The notes under the pieces were generated by a model. That model had not been told where the DNA came from and searched no databases. It was given only the letters and a program-made list of their open reading frames with translations. Positions 1-8,810 of a stretch of 10,000 nucleotides of DNA are shown in pieces; the stretch's first letter is position 1, and each line of letters starts with the position of its first letter. Origin of the DNA: Penaeus vannamei (taxonomy: Eukaryota; Arthropoda; Malacostraca; Decapoda; Penaeidae); contig NC_091554.1 in NCBI RefSeq assembly GCF_042767895.1, positions 46,596,145 through 46,606,144 on the forward strand, written 5' to 3'. The translations under genes were made by a program, and so were the position numbers.

Positions 1-112
1 CCCCTCCCCACCTCCACTCCCACTCCCCTCTCATCCAACAGGCAGCAGACGCCCACTCCCCCCACCCCCCACCCCCACCCCCACCCCTCCCCCACCCTCT
101 TCGACGGCACCA
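1..112. repeat. C-rich low-complexity tract, (CCCCA)-like
   Basis: Nearly pure C with scattered A and T, settling into short CCCCCA units around 55-100. The minus strand carries runs of G5-G6 separated by single T, a pattern able to form G-quadruplexes. No coding frame is credible here. Confidence 0.8.
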
Positions 113-206
113 CGACCGACTCCCGACACCGAGCCAGGACAGAGGTTGAGTCTGGTGGTAAGGTCCACCGACCAGCATCCCGTGGCAGCGTCCGGGTCCG
201 CCACCT

Positions 207-576
207 TTCTCTCTCTCTCTCTCTCTATCTCTCTTTCCTTCTCTCTCTCTATCTCTCTTTCCTTCTCTCTCTCTATCTTTCCTTCCCTCTTTCTCTCTCT
301 CTTTCCTTCCCTCTTTCTCTCTTTCCTTCTCTCTCTCTCTCTATCTCTCTCCTTCCCTCTTTCTCTCTCTCTCTCTCTCTCTCTCCTCTCTCTCCCTTCC
401 TCTCTCTCTCTCTCTCTCTCTCTTCCTCCTCTCTCCCTCCCTCCTTCCCTCTCTCACTCAAGTCACCTACTCTTTCTCTCCCTCCCTCCCTCCCTCCACC
501 TCTCCCTCCCTCCCTCCCTCCAACTCTTTCTCCCTCCCACCCTCCTTCCCTCCCTCCTTCTCCCCTCCCCTCCCAG
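207..576. repeat. CT-rich tract with internal 24-bp minisatellite
   Basis: A polypyrimidine block of CT, CCTT and CCCT words. Within it a 24-bp unit (TATCTCTCTTTCCT followed by CT pairs) repeats in register: the rare A residues fall at 227, 251 and 275, exactly 24 bases apart. A fourth A at 343 is out of register. Beyond about 430 the tract is dominated by CCCT. The frames read through it give only Ser/Leu/Pro or Arg/Glu/Gly strings and are not genes. Confidence 0.85.
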
Positions 577-585
577 GACCAGCAT

Positions 586-1162
<577 letters not shown>

Positions 1163-1787
1163 ACGCTGCCTACACCAAAGCGGTTCCCCCGAGCGAGGCG
1201 AGCAGAGGTCCAGCGGAGCCACGAGACGGCGGGCAGCGCAGCCTTTGCGAGGTCGGGTCGCAGCACACACACCTGACCTGGCCGCGCACACTGCCCCACA
1301 CAACACAGCACAGACACCTGCACGAAGGGCGGACTCGGGCCCGGTCCCGCACGCTGCGCCGCCTGCGACCACCGGGAGGGCGAGGCGCCGCGGCCTGCAC
1401 GAGCGGCGGGGGCGAAGGGGCGGCGGACGGCGAGGCGGCGGTGCGGGCGAGGAGCGTCCCGGGCCAGCGCGACCCACCCCGGCACTGATCTGGCACTGGC
1501 ACCGACACCTCCAGCAGCAGCAGCTCCGGCCGCCGTGTCATTACTGCACTCGCGCACCCGCCCGCACGCTCCACGCCGCCCCAGGTATGCACGTGAGCTC
1601 GTACGCCTCGTGATAACTTTTAATTAGGCCGCCGATTAGCACGCACGCGCGTACGCCACTTCACGGGCCACTGGCAGCCTCAGAGCGGTTTTCTCGAACG
1701 GCGAATCGAGAAGGCGAGATGCGGAATCCGATAAGCGGAGAGGCCGCGAGTGGCACGGGAGCGGCGGTCGCGGCGGCACTAGATAAG

Positions 1788-1845
1788 CGGGACGACACGG
1801 CGAGCGACAGCAGAAACGGGACGACACGGCGAGCGACAGCAGAGG
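1788..1845. repeat. 29-bp direct duplication
   Basis: A unit beginning CGGGACGACACGGCGAGCGA is present at 1788 and again at 1817. At least 27 bases are identical and the two copies are adjacent. Because 29 is not a multiple of three, it would shift any reading frame, which argues against this stretch being coding. Confidence 0.85.
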
Positions 1846-2036
1846 CGCTCGTGGCATCGGCGGGGCACGAGGAACGACAAGACCGCTCGTGCACGGCATC
1901 AAGCGGTCGCGGGGACACGGACGGGCGCCACGACGCTGGTGCCGAGGCGCGGCCGCGAGGAGAGCGGCGGAGACGGCGAGGGGCGCGGCGCGGGCGAGGG
2001 TCCCGGGCACGCGGGGCTCAGCCGGGGATCACGCCG

Positions 2037-2043
2037 ACTTACC
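2037..2043 (-). other. Consensus splice-donor-like site
   Basis: On the minus strand the sequence reads TTACG then GTAAGT, a perfect six-base intron start. The candidate exon would end at 2043 and lie to the right, inside the GC-rich island. No matching coding frame with recognisable protein leads into it (one minus frame stops at 2055), so if real it probably closes an untranslated exon. A motif this short can also occur by chance. Confidence 0.3.
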
Positions 2044-2530
2044 GTAACGGGCCGTCAGGGGGCGCGGGTCACCTCGCGTCGCGGCGGGAGTGGAAATACC
2101 CGCGGGCGCCGCGACCGCTCGCTCCCCCGACGCCGCTGAATGGCCAGTGCAAGAGAAACGCCCGCTACGCCCGCCCATTCGCACCCTCCTTCAGACAGCC
2201 CCCCCCCCCCGCGCCCACAAAGCTCAAACACGTCACCCACCCCCCTCCCCCAGGACCCCGGACGTGCCCATCAACCCAAAGAGCGGAGAGCATCGGCGCC
2301 GATCCACAGGTTAGCGCCTCCGTTTTACGAGCGGCCGGCGACCCAGCACGCGCCGCGCCCCCCTCCAGACGCCCCCCTCCCCCCCGGCCTTCCCCACAGG
2401 GCCCCCACCCGCCCTGGCAACGATGACGAACGAGCTCCTGGCATCCGTGACCCTGGCTCTGGCAACGCCGTCTCGCCCCACGGCCGGGCCAGCGTAACCC
2501 CTTGCGTGCCAATCTCCTGCACGCGGCCGG

Positions 2531-2560
2531 GGAACGTCGAGGAACGTGGAGGAACGTCGC
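2531..2560. repeat. Triple 10-bp repeat GGAACGTSGM
   Basis: Three head-to-tail decamers, GGAACGTCGA, GGAACGTGGA and GGAACGTCGC, with no gap. The 10-bp period puts each copy on the same DNA face. It lies in GC-rich DNA close to the forkhead-like and E2F-like words, so it could be a clustered binding site. I do not recognise the motif. Confidence 0.8.
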
Positions 2561-2572
2561 CCGAAATGAACT

Positions 2573-2580
2573 GTAAACAA
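2573..2580 (+). promoter_or_regulatory. Forkhead/FOXO-like word
   Basis: GTAAACAA matches the known forkhead core RYMAAYA. It lies 13 bases after the triple decamer. A single word has little predictive value alone. Confidence 0.25.
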
Positions 2581-2641
2581 AACGTAAATATATTCCCCCG
2601 ACGTGAGCGTGGCGGCGGCGGACGTTTTCGAAATTCGCAGT

Positions 2642-2650
2642 GGCGGGAAA
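2642..2650 (-). promoter_or_regulatory. E2F-like site
   Basis: The minus strand reads TTTCCCGCC, a perfect match to the E2F consensus TTTSSCGC. It sits at the right edge of the GC-rich island, so it could serve a leftward transcript. The same nonamer occurs on the plus strand at 9340-9348. Confidence 0.3.
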
Positions 2651-2700
2651 TTCGCCCAGGTTTAAAGGGACCACAGACGCCACAGACCAACCGTCTTGAT

Positions 2701-3130
2701 AACAACGACCACCTTGTAACGACAGACAACATAAGGCCGATCCCTTCAACCTCCGTAAGTAAATGTGAAACATATGACACCATTCCTTCTCATCCTCTCC
2801 TCTGGCACTGAGAGCCACCTGACTGAGAGCCACCCATTCCAGTGCCACTCCCACCACCTGTGCATCCTGTCCCTCCGGCCATGCATACCCCCCCCTTAAC
2901 CCCCACTCCCCCTACCATTCCTGATTCCAATGACACAACGATCAATACAACATCAAAGTTATTAATTCCGACAAAAAAAAAAGAAAAAAGATTGCCACAT
3001 TGAACAATTCTTGCCCTCCCTATCCTGAACCCCCCCCCCCCCTAAAAAAACATAACCTCTATCCCCGAACAAAAAAAAAATCCCTCCCTTAAAATATATA
3101 AATAAAAATAAATAAATAAAATAAATAATA

Positions 3131-3139
<9 letters not shown>
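2701..3139. other. AT-rich spacer with homopolymer runs
   Basis: No gene seen. It contains a 13-bp word (ACTGAGAGCCACC) duplicated at 2807 and 2822, A-runs near 2973-2990 and 3071-3079, a 13-base C run at 3030-3042, and AAAT-type repeats from about 3100. A plus-strand donor-like word, CC then GTAAGT, is at 2753-2760. Confidence 0.5.

Positions 3140-3190
<51 letters not shown>
3140..3190. repeat. (CA)25 microsatellite
   Basis: An uninterrupted run of AC/CA pairs, followed by a short imperfect tail. TATATA words and then AAAT-type repeats flank it on both sides, giving a roughly mirror-like arrangement. Alternating purine-pyrimidine runs of this kind can adopt Z-DNA. Confidence 0.95.
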
Positions 3191-3195
<5 letters not shown>

Positions 3196-3367
3196 ACAAA
3201 CACATATATATGAAAATCTACAAACATATAAATAATAAATAAATAAACAAATAAAAAAAAACAGAAACTCCAACATTTGGCAACCGCATTCCCAGCAGCG
3301 CCGCCGGCCCCGTTCGAATCCAACGGCGATCGCGGAATAAATACTGGACCATCAAATTATCACACGC

Positions 3368-3779
3368 GGGAGGGGGAGGGCAAGGGGAGGGGTAGGAGGG
3401 GAGGGAGGGGGAGGAGGAGGGGAAAGGGAGGGGAGGAGGGAAAGGGAGGAGCGAGGAGGGAGGGAAGGGGAGGGGAAAGGGAGGGGTAGGAGGGAAAGGG
3501 AGGTGGAGGGGTGGGGAGGGAAAGGGGAGAGGGAGGAGGAGGAGGAGGAGGGAGAGTAAAGAAGGGGAGGAGGAGGAGCAGGAGGAGGAGGGGAGGTGGA
3601 GGAGGGGAGAGAAAAGAAGAGGAGGGAGGAGGGGGAAGGGGAGGTGAGGGAAAAGAAGGGGAGGAGGAGCAGTAGGAGGAGGAGGAGCAGGTGGAGGAGG
3701 GGAGAGAAAAGAAGGGGAGGAGGAGGGGGGGAAAGGGGAGGGAAAAGGGTTGGAAGAGGGGAAGGGGAGGAAGGGGGGA
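3368..3779. repeat. Purine-rich (GGA/GGGGA) tract with ~95-bp internal duplication
   Basis: About 410 bases almost entirely A and G on the plus strand, dominated by GGGGAGG and GAGGAG. A segment starting GAAGGGGAGGAGGAG near 3561 recurs near 3656. Within it GGTGGAGGAGGGGAGAGAAA recurs at 3595 and 3690, so both anchor pairs are 95 bases apart. The minus-strand frames are Pro/Ser/Leu strings and not credible proteins. Homopurine mirror tracts can form triplex or G-quadruplex structures. Confidence 0.9.
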
Positions 3780-3918
3780 TAACCCATGCGGATTCTGCTG
3801 GGCTAACGCTAACCTCACAGAAAAGATTTACCTCATTACCAAAGCTCATCAGAAGTCATAGAGCATAATGTTTTAGGGGAGAGAAAGAGAGAGAGATGTA
3901 TATACATAACATTATATC

Positions 3919-3927
<9 letters not shown>
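3780..3927. other. Short unique spacer
   Basis: Mixed sequence between the purine tract and the TA run. It ends in a GA-rich patch and ATATA words. No gene or regulatory element is apparent. Confidence 0.4.

Positions 3928-3997
<70 letters not shown>
3928..3997. repeat. (AT)35 microsatellite
   Basis: Seventy bases of uninterrupted AT alternation, flanked by imperfect TATATA/ACATAA words on both sides. It is self-complementary, so it can extrude as a cruciform and is prone to length change and assembly error. Confidence 0.95.
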
Positions 3998-3999
<2 letters not shown>

Positions 4000-4155
4000 T
4001 ATAATATAGATACATAACACACACACCCACACACATATGCGCACATACCCGCATTGTAATAAATAACCGTCGCCCTAAATGACAAATCACCACTTAGCGC
4101 TCGGATAATCACCGCACGAGAGCAACAAGGGGACCTTCCCATCGAACAGGAACCA

Positions 4156-4333
4156 CTACAACAACAAAAACAATAACAAAACAATAACAACAATAACAAC
4201 AACAATGGCAACAATAACAATAAAAATGACAACAAAATAATAACAACGACAACAAAATAATAATAATAACAACAAAATGATAACAATAACAAAATAATAA
4301 CAATAACAACAATCGCAACAACAACAACAAAAA
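4156..4333. repeat. Imperfect AAC/AAT trinucleotide tract
   Basis: CAA, AAC and AAT triplets alternate with occasional AAAA and GAC interruptions. A shorter outlier is at 4382-4406. The minus-strand frames give Ile/Val/Leu/Cys strings that mimic membrane segments but are repeat artefacts. Confidence 0.9.
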
Positions 4334-4410
4334 TGCACATACGAGAGACGTCGCGATCACGCACACAAGACCGATCAATTAAACAATAACAACAATAAAA
4401 ATAAAACCGT

Positions 4411-4447
4411 TACACCCCCTCCCCCTCCCCCTCCCCCCCCTTTTTTT
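4411..4447. repeat. C5T repeat ending in C8T7
   Basis: CCCCCT units end in a run of eight C followed by seven T, a homopolymer boundary prone to slippage and sequencing error. Confidence 0.85.
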
Positions 4448-4550
4448 GCAAAACACGAAGAAGGCAAACAATCACAGCTGTCGATGCCCTAATGATCCTA
4501 ATAACACTTAACAACTTCCAGGTGCTTGAGGGGAACAGAGGCGCCGCTCC

Positions 4551-4929
4551 AGTACGCTCTCCCCTTCCTTCCCCTCACCTTACTCCCCTCCCCTCCCTCC
4601 TTCCTTCCTCTCACCTCACCTCTTCATCTTCTCAGCTCACTTTCCGTCCCCATCCCTTCCTCTCCTTCCCCCTCTCCCACCTTTCCCTCACCTCCCTCCT
4701 AGTTCCCGTCCCCATCCCTTCCTCTCCTTCCCTTCCCTCCCACCTTCCTTCCCCACCTCCCTCCAGCTCCATCCCTCCCCTCCCCACACCTCCTCTCTCT
4801 GTCTCCACCCTCCCCTCCCCCTTCCCTCTCTCCCTGTCTCCACACCTCCCCTTCCCTTCCCCTTCCCCTTCCCTCTCTCCCTCCCCCTCCCGTCCCCACC
4901 CCCTTCCTCGCCCCACCTCTCGCCTCCAG
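4551..4929. repeat. Pyrimidine-rich (CCCTT) tract with 62-bp offset duplication
   Basis: A CT-rich block with rare purines. A 27-base word beginning CCGTCCCCATCCCTTCCTCT occurs at 4644 and again at 4706, 62 bases apart. CTGTCTCCAC also occurs twice, near 4799 and 4832. The tract ends CCTCCAG then GTAAAG, which resembles both a 3' and a 5' splice site, a common look-alike at the end of pyrimidine tracts. Confidence 0.85.
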
Positions 4930-4994
4930 GTAAAGAGCCCTCTATGCAGATCCTCTCCTCTGGGCGCTATGATGCAACGCCAGTGAGGATTCCT

Positions 4995-5138
4995 TATGTC
5001 GGGGTTTTCTTTCCATCCGTCTTTTTACATTTCATTTCCTTCTACTTATTCCAATCTATCGCATACGTCGGGGATTTCTTTCCATCCGTCTTTTTACATT
5101 TCATTTCCTGTTTTTTCTACTTATTCCAATCGATCTTT
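4995..5138. repeat. Two-copy tandem repeat, 69 and 75 bp
   Basis: Copy 1 (4995-5063) and copy 2 (5064-5138) share words such as TTTCCATCCGTCTTTTTACA and CTACTTATTCCAATC. Copy 2 carries a 6-base GTTTTT insertion. The first copy has TATGTCGGGGTT where the second has TACGTCGGGGAT. Both the 69-bp unit and the 6-base insertion are multiples of three, so one plus-strand frame (4944-5252, 102 codons) stays open through both copies and reads YVGVFFPSVFLHFIS then YVGDFFPSVFLHFIS. I regard this as non-coding unless transcription is shown. Confidence 0.9.
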
Positions 5139-5470
5139 CGTTTTTTTTCCTCGATCTTAAGTCCTTTTAATTTCCTGTTTCCTTTCGTTTCTGTTTACGC
5201 TTTCAATTTCTATTTCAATTTTCACTTGCTCAAGTCCCTAGCTTACAGTTAAAGACTCAGCTCGTAGACGTTAAAAGTCCTGCAACTTCTTCTCTACACA
5301 ATCCAGTCCTCATAACGAGTCCTGCAACCGGTACCAAGTCCTGTATCGCACACACCATCCGGAGAGTCCAATACGATAATAATAAAAACATAACTCAATA
5401 ACCTAAAACAGTTTATAAACCTACATAGCCTTTCAAAACTATAATCTCATCATACCTGTAAACCTAATTA
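5139..5470. other. AT-rich spacer with scattered AGTCC words
   Basis: No gene seen. The word AGTCC recurs at 5233, 5276, 5305, 5318, 5337 and 5365; two of these extend to AGTCCTGCAAC (5276 and 5318). It could be a badly decayed short tandem repeat. Confidence 0.4.
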
Positions 5471-5574
5471 ATCCACATGAAATCCTTAAAAAACTAAAAC
5501 ATATCATATCCACATGAAATCCTTAAAAGACTAAAACGTATCATATCCACATGAAATCCTTACATTCTAACACG
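5471..5574. repeat. 37-bp tandem repeat, about 2.8 copies
   Basis: Units start ATCCACATGAAATCCTTA at 5471, 5508 and 5545, exactly 37 bases apart. The first two differ at two positions (A/G in AAAARACT and in AAACRTATC); the third decays after about 18 bases. The copies abut with no unique spacers, so this is a minisatellite and not a CRISPR array. Confidence 0.9.
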
Positions 5575-5825
5575 TATTTCACATGCAAGATCTACAACAA
5601 ACTAAAACAGCAAATACATTCCTGACACCTATCCACTTCACCATTACGTAATCCACACGCGGGTAACCTGACCCAATACAAAACAAAGCTGTAACCTAGA
5701 ACTTTCACCGAGCCCGGGGGTCAGGTCGCCACGGACACTCACATAGAGCTCTGCTGCCTAAGGTAAGCATATGCTGGATGGCCACCACGCGTCTCTCCAC
5801 ATGATTTTAGTTTATGAAAGAGATC
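5575..5825. other. Unique spacer with donor-like sites
   Basis: No coding frame is convincing. On the plus strand CTAAG then GTAAGCA (intron start at 5763) is a good splice-donor match. On the minus strand a GTGAGT word lies at 5739-5744. Neither is supported by an adjoining recognisable exon. Confidence 0.3.
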
Positions 5826-6056
5826 GAAATTAATGAAAGAATGACCACGATTTTGGAGAAAAAAAACTTTAAAATTAACGAGAGAATGACGATGTTTTGA
5901 AAAAAGACTGACGAGGTTTATATAAAGAAAGACCAAAATTAACGAGTGACTTCTTAAAAAGACTTCAAAACAAACGCATGACAAGTATATAAAAAAGACT
6001 TCAAAATCAACAAGTGGATGACAAGATTACTTAAATAAAAGACTCGAAAATTAACG
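5826..6056. repeat. Irregular degenerate repeat, six copies of AAAATTAACGA…ATGAC
   Basis: Variants of AAAATTAACGAGNGAATGAC begin at about 5826, 5871, 5935, 5967, 6003 and 6047, so spacing varies between 32 and 64 bases. Most are followed by an A/T stretch ending AAAAGACT(T/C). The last copy is only a partial AAAATTAACGACAGAC. On the minus strand two short frames (5739-5984 and 5954-6190) read out recurring SLVNFxVF-like strings, which reflect the repeat and not a gene. Confidence 0.75.
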
Positions 6057-6844
<788 letters not shown>

Positions 6845-8647
6845 CTAAATAATATCAACAAACAAAATATGGTCATTACGTGAGTTGGTGGTGGCGGCGG
6901 TGGTGTTGGCAGGGTTGACTGCGCCGTTCTTGCCACCGTGATGTCGTCTGCTCTCTTGCTGCTGCTGCTGTTGCTGTTGCACTCGACGCTTCTGATGTTG
7001 ATGCACTTGCTGTTGTCGTTGCTGGAGCTGGTACACCTGTGCGCTGTGCTGCGCGTTACTCTGTTTCGGAAGCTTTGCTTGTTGCAGACTTTGGCGGGCG
7101 TGCTGGGCGTGCTGGGCGAGGGCCCCGTCGCCAAGGGCGCTGCTGTTCTTGCTCTTGGCGGCGCCCTGGCGTTCCGCTCTCGCCGCCGCCTGCTGGGGCG
7201 CGCCATGGTGGCCGTGTTGAGAGTTGCGGTGCACGTCCTCGGGGGCGCCGTGGGCCTGCTGCTGCTGCTGCTTGGCAGGCTCCCTGTCAGCGCCGTGGCC
7301 CTCGTGGCGGGGGGCGGCGGAGGAGGGGGCGGAGGGGTCCCAGGTCCCTCGCAGCAGAGCCACGCGGGAGTGGCCGCTCACATACTTAGGAGGGAACGGC
7401 AGGGAGCGCGGAGAACGCTCCTTGGCCTCCTCGGCACGACCCTGCACAGCCCCCATGCCACGGGCTGCCCCGCCGGAGTGCTGGCCTCCGCCCGCCGCCC
7501 GCCTGCAGCCCTGGTTCATTTCCCCAGGAGCGTCGGCGGCGCTGCCAGACTCCTGCTCCGGCTGAGGACGGGTTTGACCGGACGGCGACGAGCGGGAGCC
7601 CGGGTCCTGCGCCGGGCCGGAGGACGCCTGCTTGGGGTAGCCACTCAGGCAGAAGACGCCGGCGGGGACGCTCTCGCGCTGCGGCGTGCTCCTTTCGCCC
7701 TCGGGGGGCACGCGGCTCTCACTGGCGACGCGCTCCTCCGACGCTCGGGGAGCCTCCGCGTCGGCGGCGGTGTGGGAGTCCGCGGCGGGGGCGGCGGCGT
7801 CCTGGGGGAGTGCCTCCAGCTCCTGGGCGCCCGCGACGCCATTCTCGCGCGGAGGCGAAACGAGGTCGCGGTCGTCGAAGCTGAGGTCTCCGCTCAGGGT
7901 GCTGAGGGTGTCGTTGGGGTCCTCCTCCGGGGGCGGCGCCGCTCCCTCGCCGCCGCCTCCGCCCGGGCCATTTCCGCCGCCTTCCGCCCCCGCGCCCAGC
8001 CTCGCCCGCACCGTGCTCTCTGTCTCGTCACTTTCACTCTCATCGTCTTCGTCACCATCGTCCTCGTCCTCCTCCTCGTCATCCCCCTCGTCGTGGTTCG
8101 CGTCATGGTCGCTTCCGGCGCCGCCGCCCGCGCCCTCCCTGGCGTCCTGGGCGAGGTGCGGGCGCGAGTGGCCGTCGCCGGGCAGCCTTTCCTCGCCCTC
8201 ACTCTGCCTGCGCTCACTGCACTTCGCACTCGCCACCTGGGCCTTGCACTCGCCGTCGCTCGCCAGCGCCTCGTCCTCCTCGGCCAGCGGGAGGGGGCCG
8301 AGGGCGGGCGGCCGCCGCGCCACGCGCACCTCGTACTCGTCCTCAGAGGTGTCGTCCGAGTCGCTCGAGTCGGAGTCGCTCTCGCTGTCACTCGAGGACG
8401 TGCCGGACGAGGGCGGCCGCCGGGGCTCCTTGCCGCCCGCGTCCTTGGCGCTGGCCTCCAGGGCGTGCATGTTGACCAGGATCTGCGCTCCGGAGGACGC
8501 CCACGGCCGCGACGACACCAGCTTGCCGCCCCGAGCCAGGGAGTACGAGTCGCTCCTGGCGATGTCGCCTGCGGCAGGGTCCTGGGCGCGGCGGTGGTGC
8601 GGAGGCGTCCCCAGGGGCTGGCCGACCCCAGGGAGGTGTTCACGCAT
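6845..8647 (-). CDS. Unidentified 600-residue, mostly disordered protein; probable nuclear regulator
   Basis: Family not recognised. What is visible: a 600-codon frame ending TAG at 6845-6847, with an in-frame TAG at 8723-8725 upstream and no ATG between that stop and 8647. The start at 8647 has A at -3. Met60 (8468-8470, context CAACATG) is an equally good start. In order: a Ser/Asp/Glu tract (about 84-104, rich in CK2-like sites), an acidic tract (about 179-211), a Gly/Pro-rich linker (220-242), NDTLSTLSGDLSFDD (245-259), a short order-like island (415-437, FPPKYVSG…ALLRGTWD), Q5 (460-464), and a Gln/His-rich tail with KRRV and Q8 (537-564). Gln tracts mix CAA and CAG, and acidic tracts mix all four codons, so the composition is kept at protein level. 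Overlapping frames give only Arg or Leu/Ser strings. Such composition is typical of transcription or chromatin proteins (inference). It could instead be one large exon: CCTCCCGTAG at 8723 is acceptor-like, and CAC then GTAATG near 6880 is a weak donor. Confidence 0.55.
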   Translation of the reverse strand: MREHLPGVGQPLGTPPHHRRAQDPAAGDIARSDSYSLARGGKLVSSRPWASSGAQILVNMHALEASAKDAGGKEPRRPPSSGTSSSDSESDSDSSDSDDTSEDEYEVRVARRPPALGPLPLAEEDEALASDGECKAQVASAKCSERRQSEGEERLPGDGHSRPHLAQDAREGAGGGAGSDHDANHDEGDDEEEDEDDGDEDDESESDETESTVRARLGAGAEGGGNGPGGGGGEGAAPPPEEDPNDTLSTLSGDLSFDDRDLVSPPRENGVAGAQELEALPQDAAAPAADSHTAADAEAPRASEERVASESRVPPEGERSTPQRESVPAGVFCLSGYPKQASSGPAQDPGSRSSPSGQTRPQPEQESGSAADAPGEMNQGCRRAAGGGQHSGGAARGMGAVQGRAEEAKERSPRSLPFPPKYVSGHSRVALLRGTWDPSAPSSAAPRHEGHGADREPAKQQQQQAHGAPEDVHRNSQHGHHGAPQQAAARAERQGAAKSKNSSALGDGALAQHAQHARQSLQQAKLPKQSNAQHSAQVYQLQQRQQQVHQHQKRRVQQQQQQQQESRRHHGGKNGAVNPANTTAATTNSRNDHILFVDII

Positions 8648-8810
8648 ACTGGCCCGCCCGCCGCCCTCGTCGTGCGCTCGGCCTGCCTCCGCCCGCCGCT
8701 TGCACCCGCATACGACGTGTACCTACGGGAGGCGGCGATCGGAGCGGATAATGCGTCGTGTGGCGATGGCACTTGGGTGAGGCGGGAGTGGCTGTGGCGG
8801 CGCGCGGTGC

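Larger units (their letters stand above)
1163..2700. other. GC/CpG-rich island, no confident coding frame
   Basis: Base composition shifts sharply to GC- and CpG-rich. Many overlapping frames are open in all directions, which is expected when stop codons are depleted by GC content. Their translations are Arg/Pro/Ala/Gly-rich with no recognisable domain, so I call none of them. The region holds a 29-bp duplication, a triple 10-bp repeat, an E-box (CACGTG at 1590-1595), an E2F-like and a forkhead-like word, and donor-like splice sites on both strands (plus strand after 1583 and 2754, minus strand at 2043). It could be a promoter with untranslated first exons. Confidence 0.4.

Noticed and set aside
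3312..3321. tRNA B-box-like word GTTCGAATCC
   Set aside because: The flanking bases do not form a T-arm stem, and no A box or acceptor stem could be found upstream.
3218..3849. Pro/Ser/Leu-rich minus-strand frames
   Set aside because: They are products of the homopurine tract; overlapping frames on the same strand look alike, as expected of a repeat.
4109..4378. Hydrophobic Leu/Val/Cys frames that resemble a membrane protein
   Set aside because: They are antisense readings of AAC/AAT triplets.
4500..4530. Branch-point/acceptor-like sequence CTTAACAACTTCCAG
   Set aside because: The pyrimidine tract is weak and the following sequence is a low-complexity block with no credible exon.
5471..5574. 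CRISPR-like direct repeats
   Set aside because: The 37-bp units abut with no unique spacers and the third copy decays; the context is eukaryotic. It is a minisatellite.
8341..8400. Similarity of the Ser/Asp/Glu tract to ELL-associated factor (EAF) proteins
   Set aside because: Ser-acidic tracts are common. The conserved N-terminal EAF domain and the characteristic C-terminal end are not visible, so I do not assign the name.
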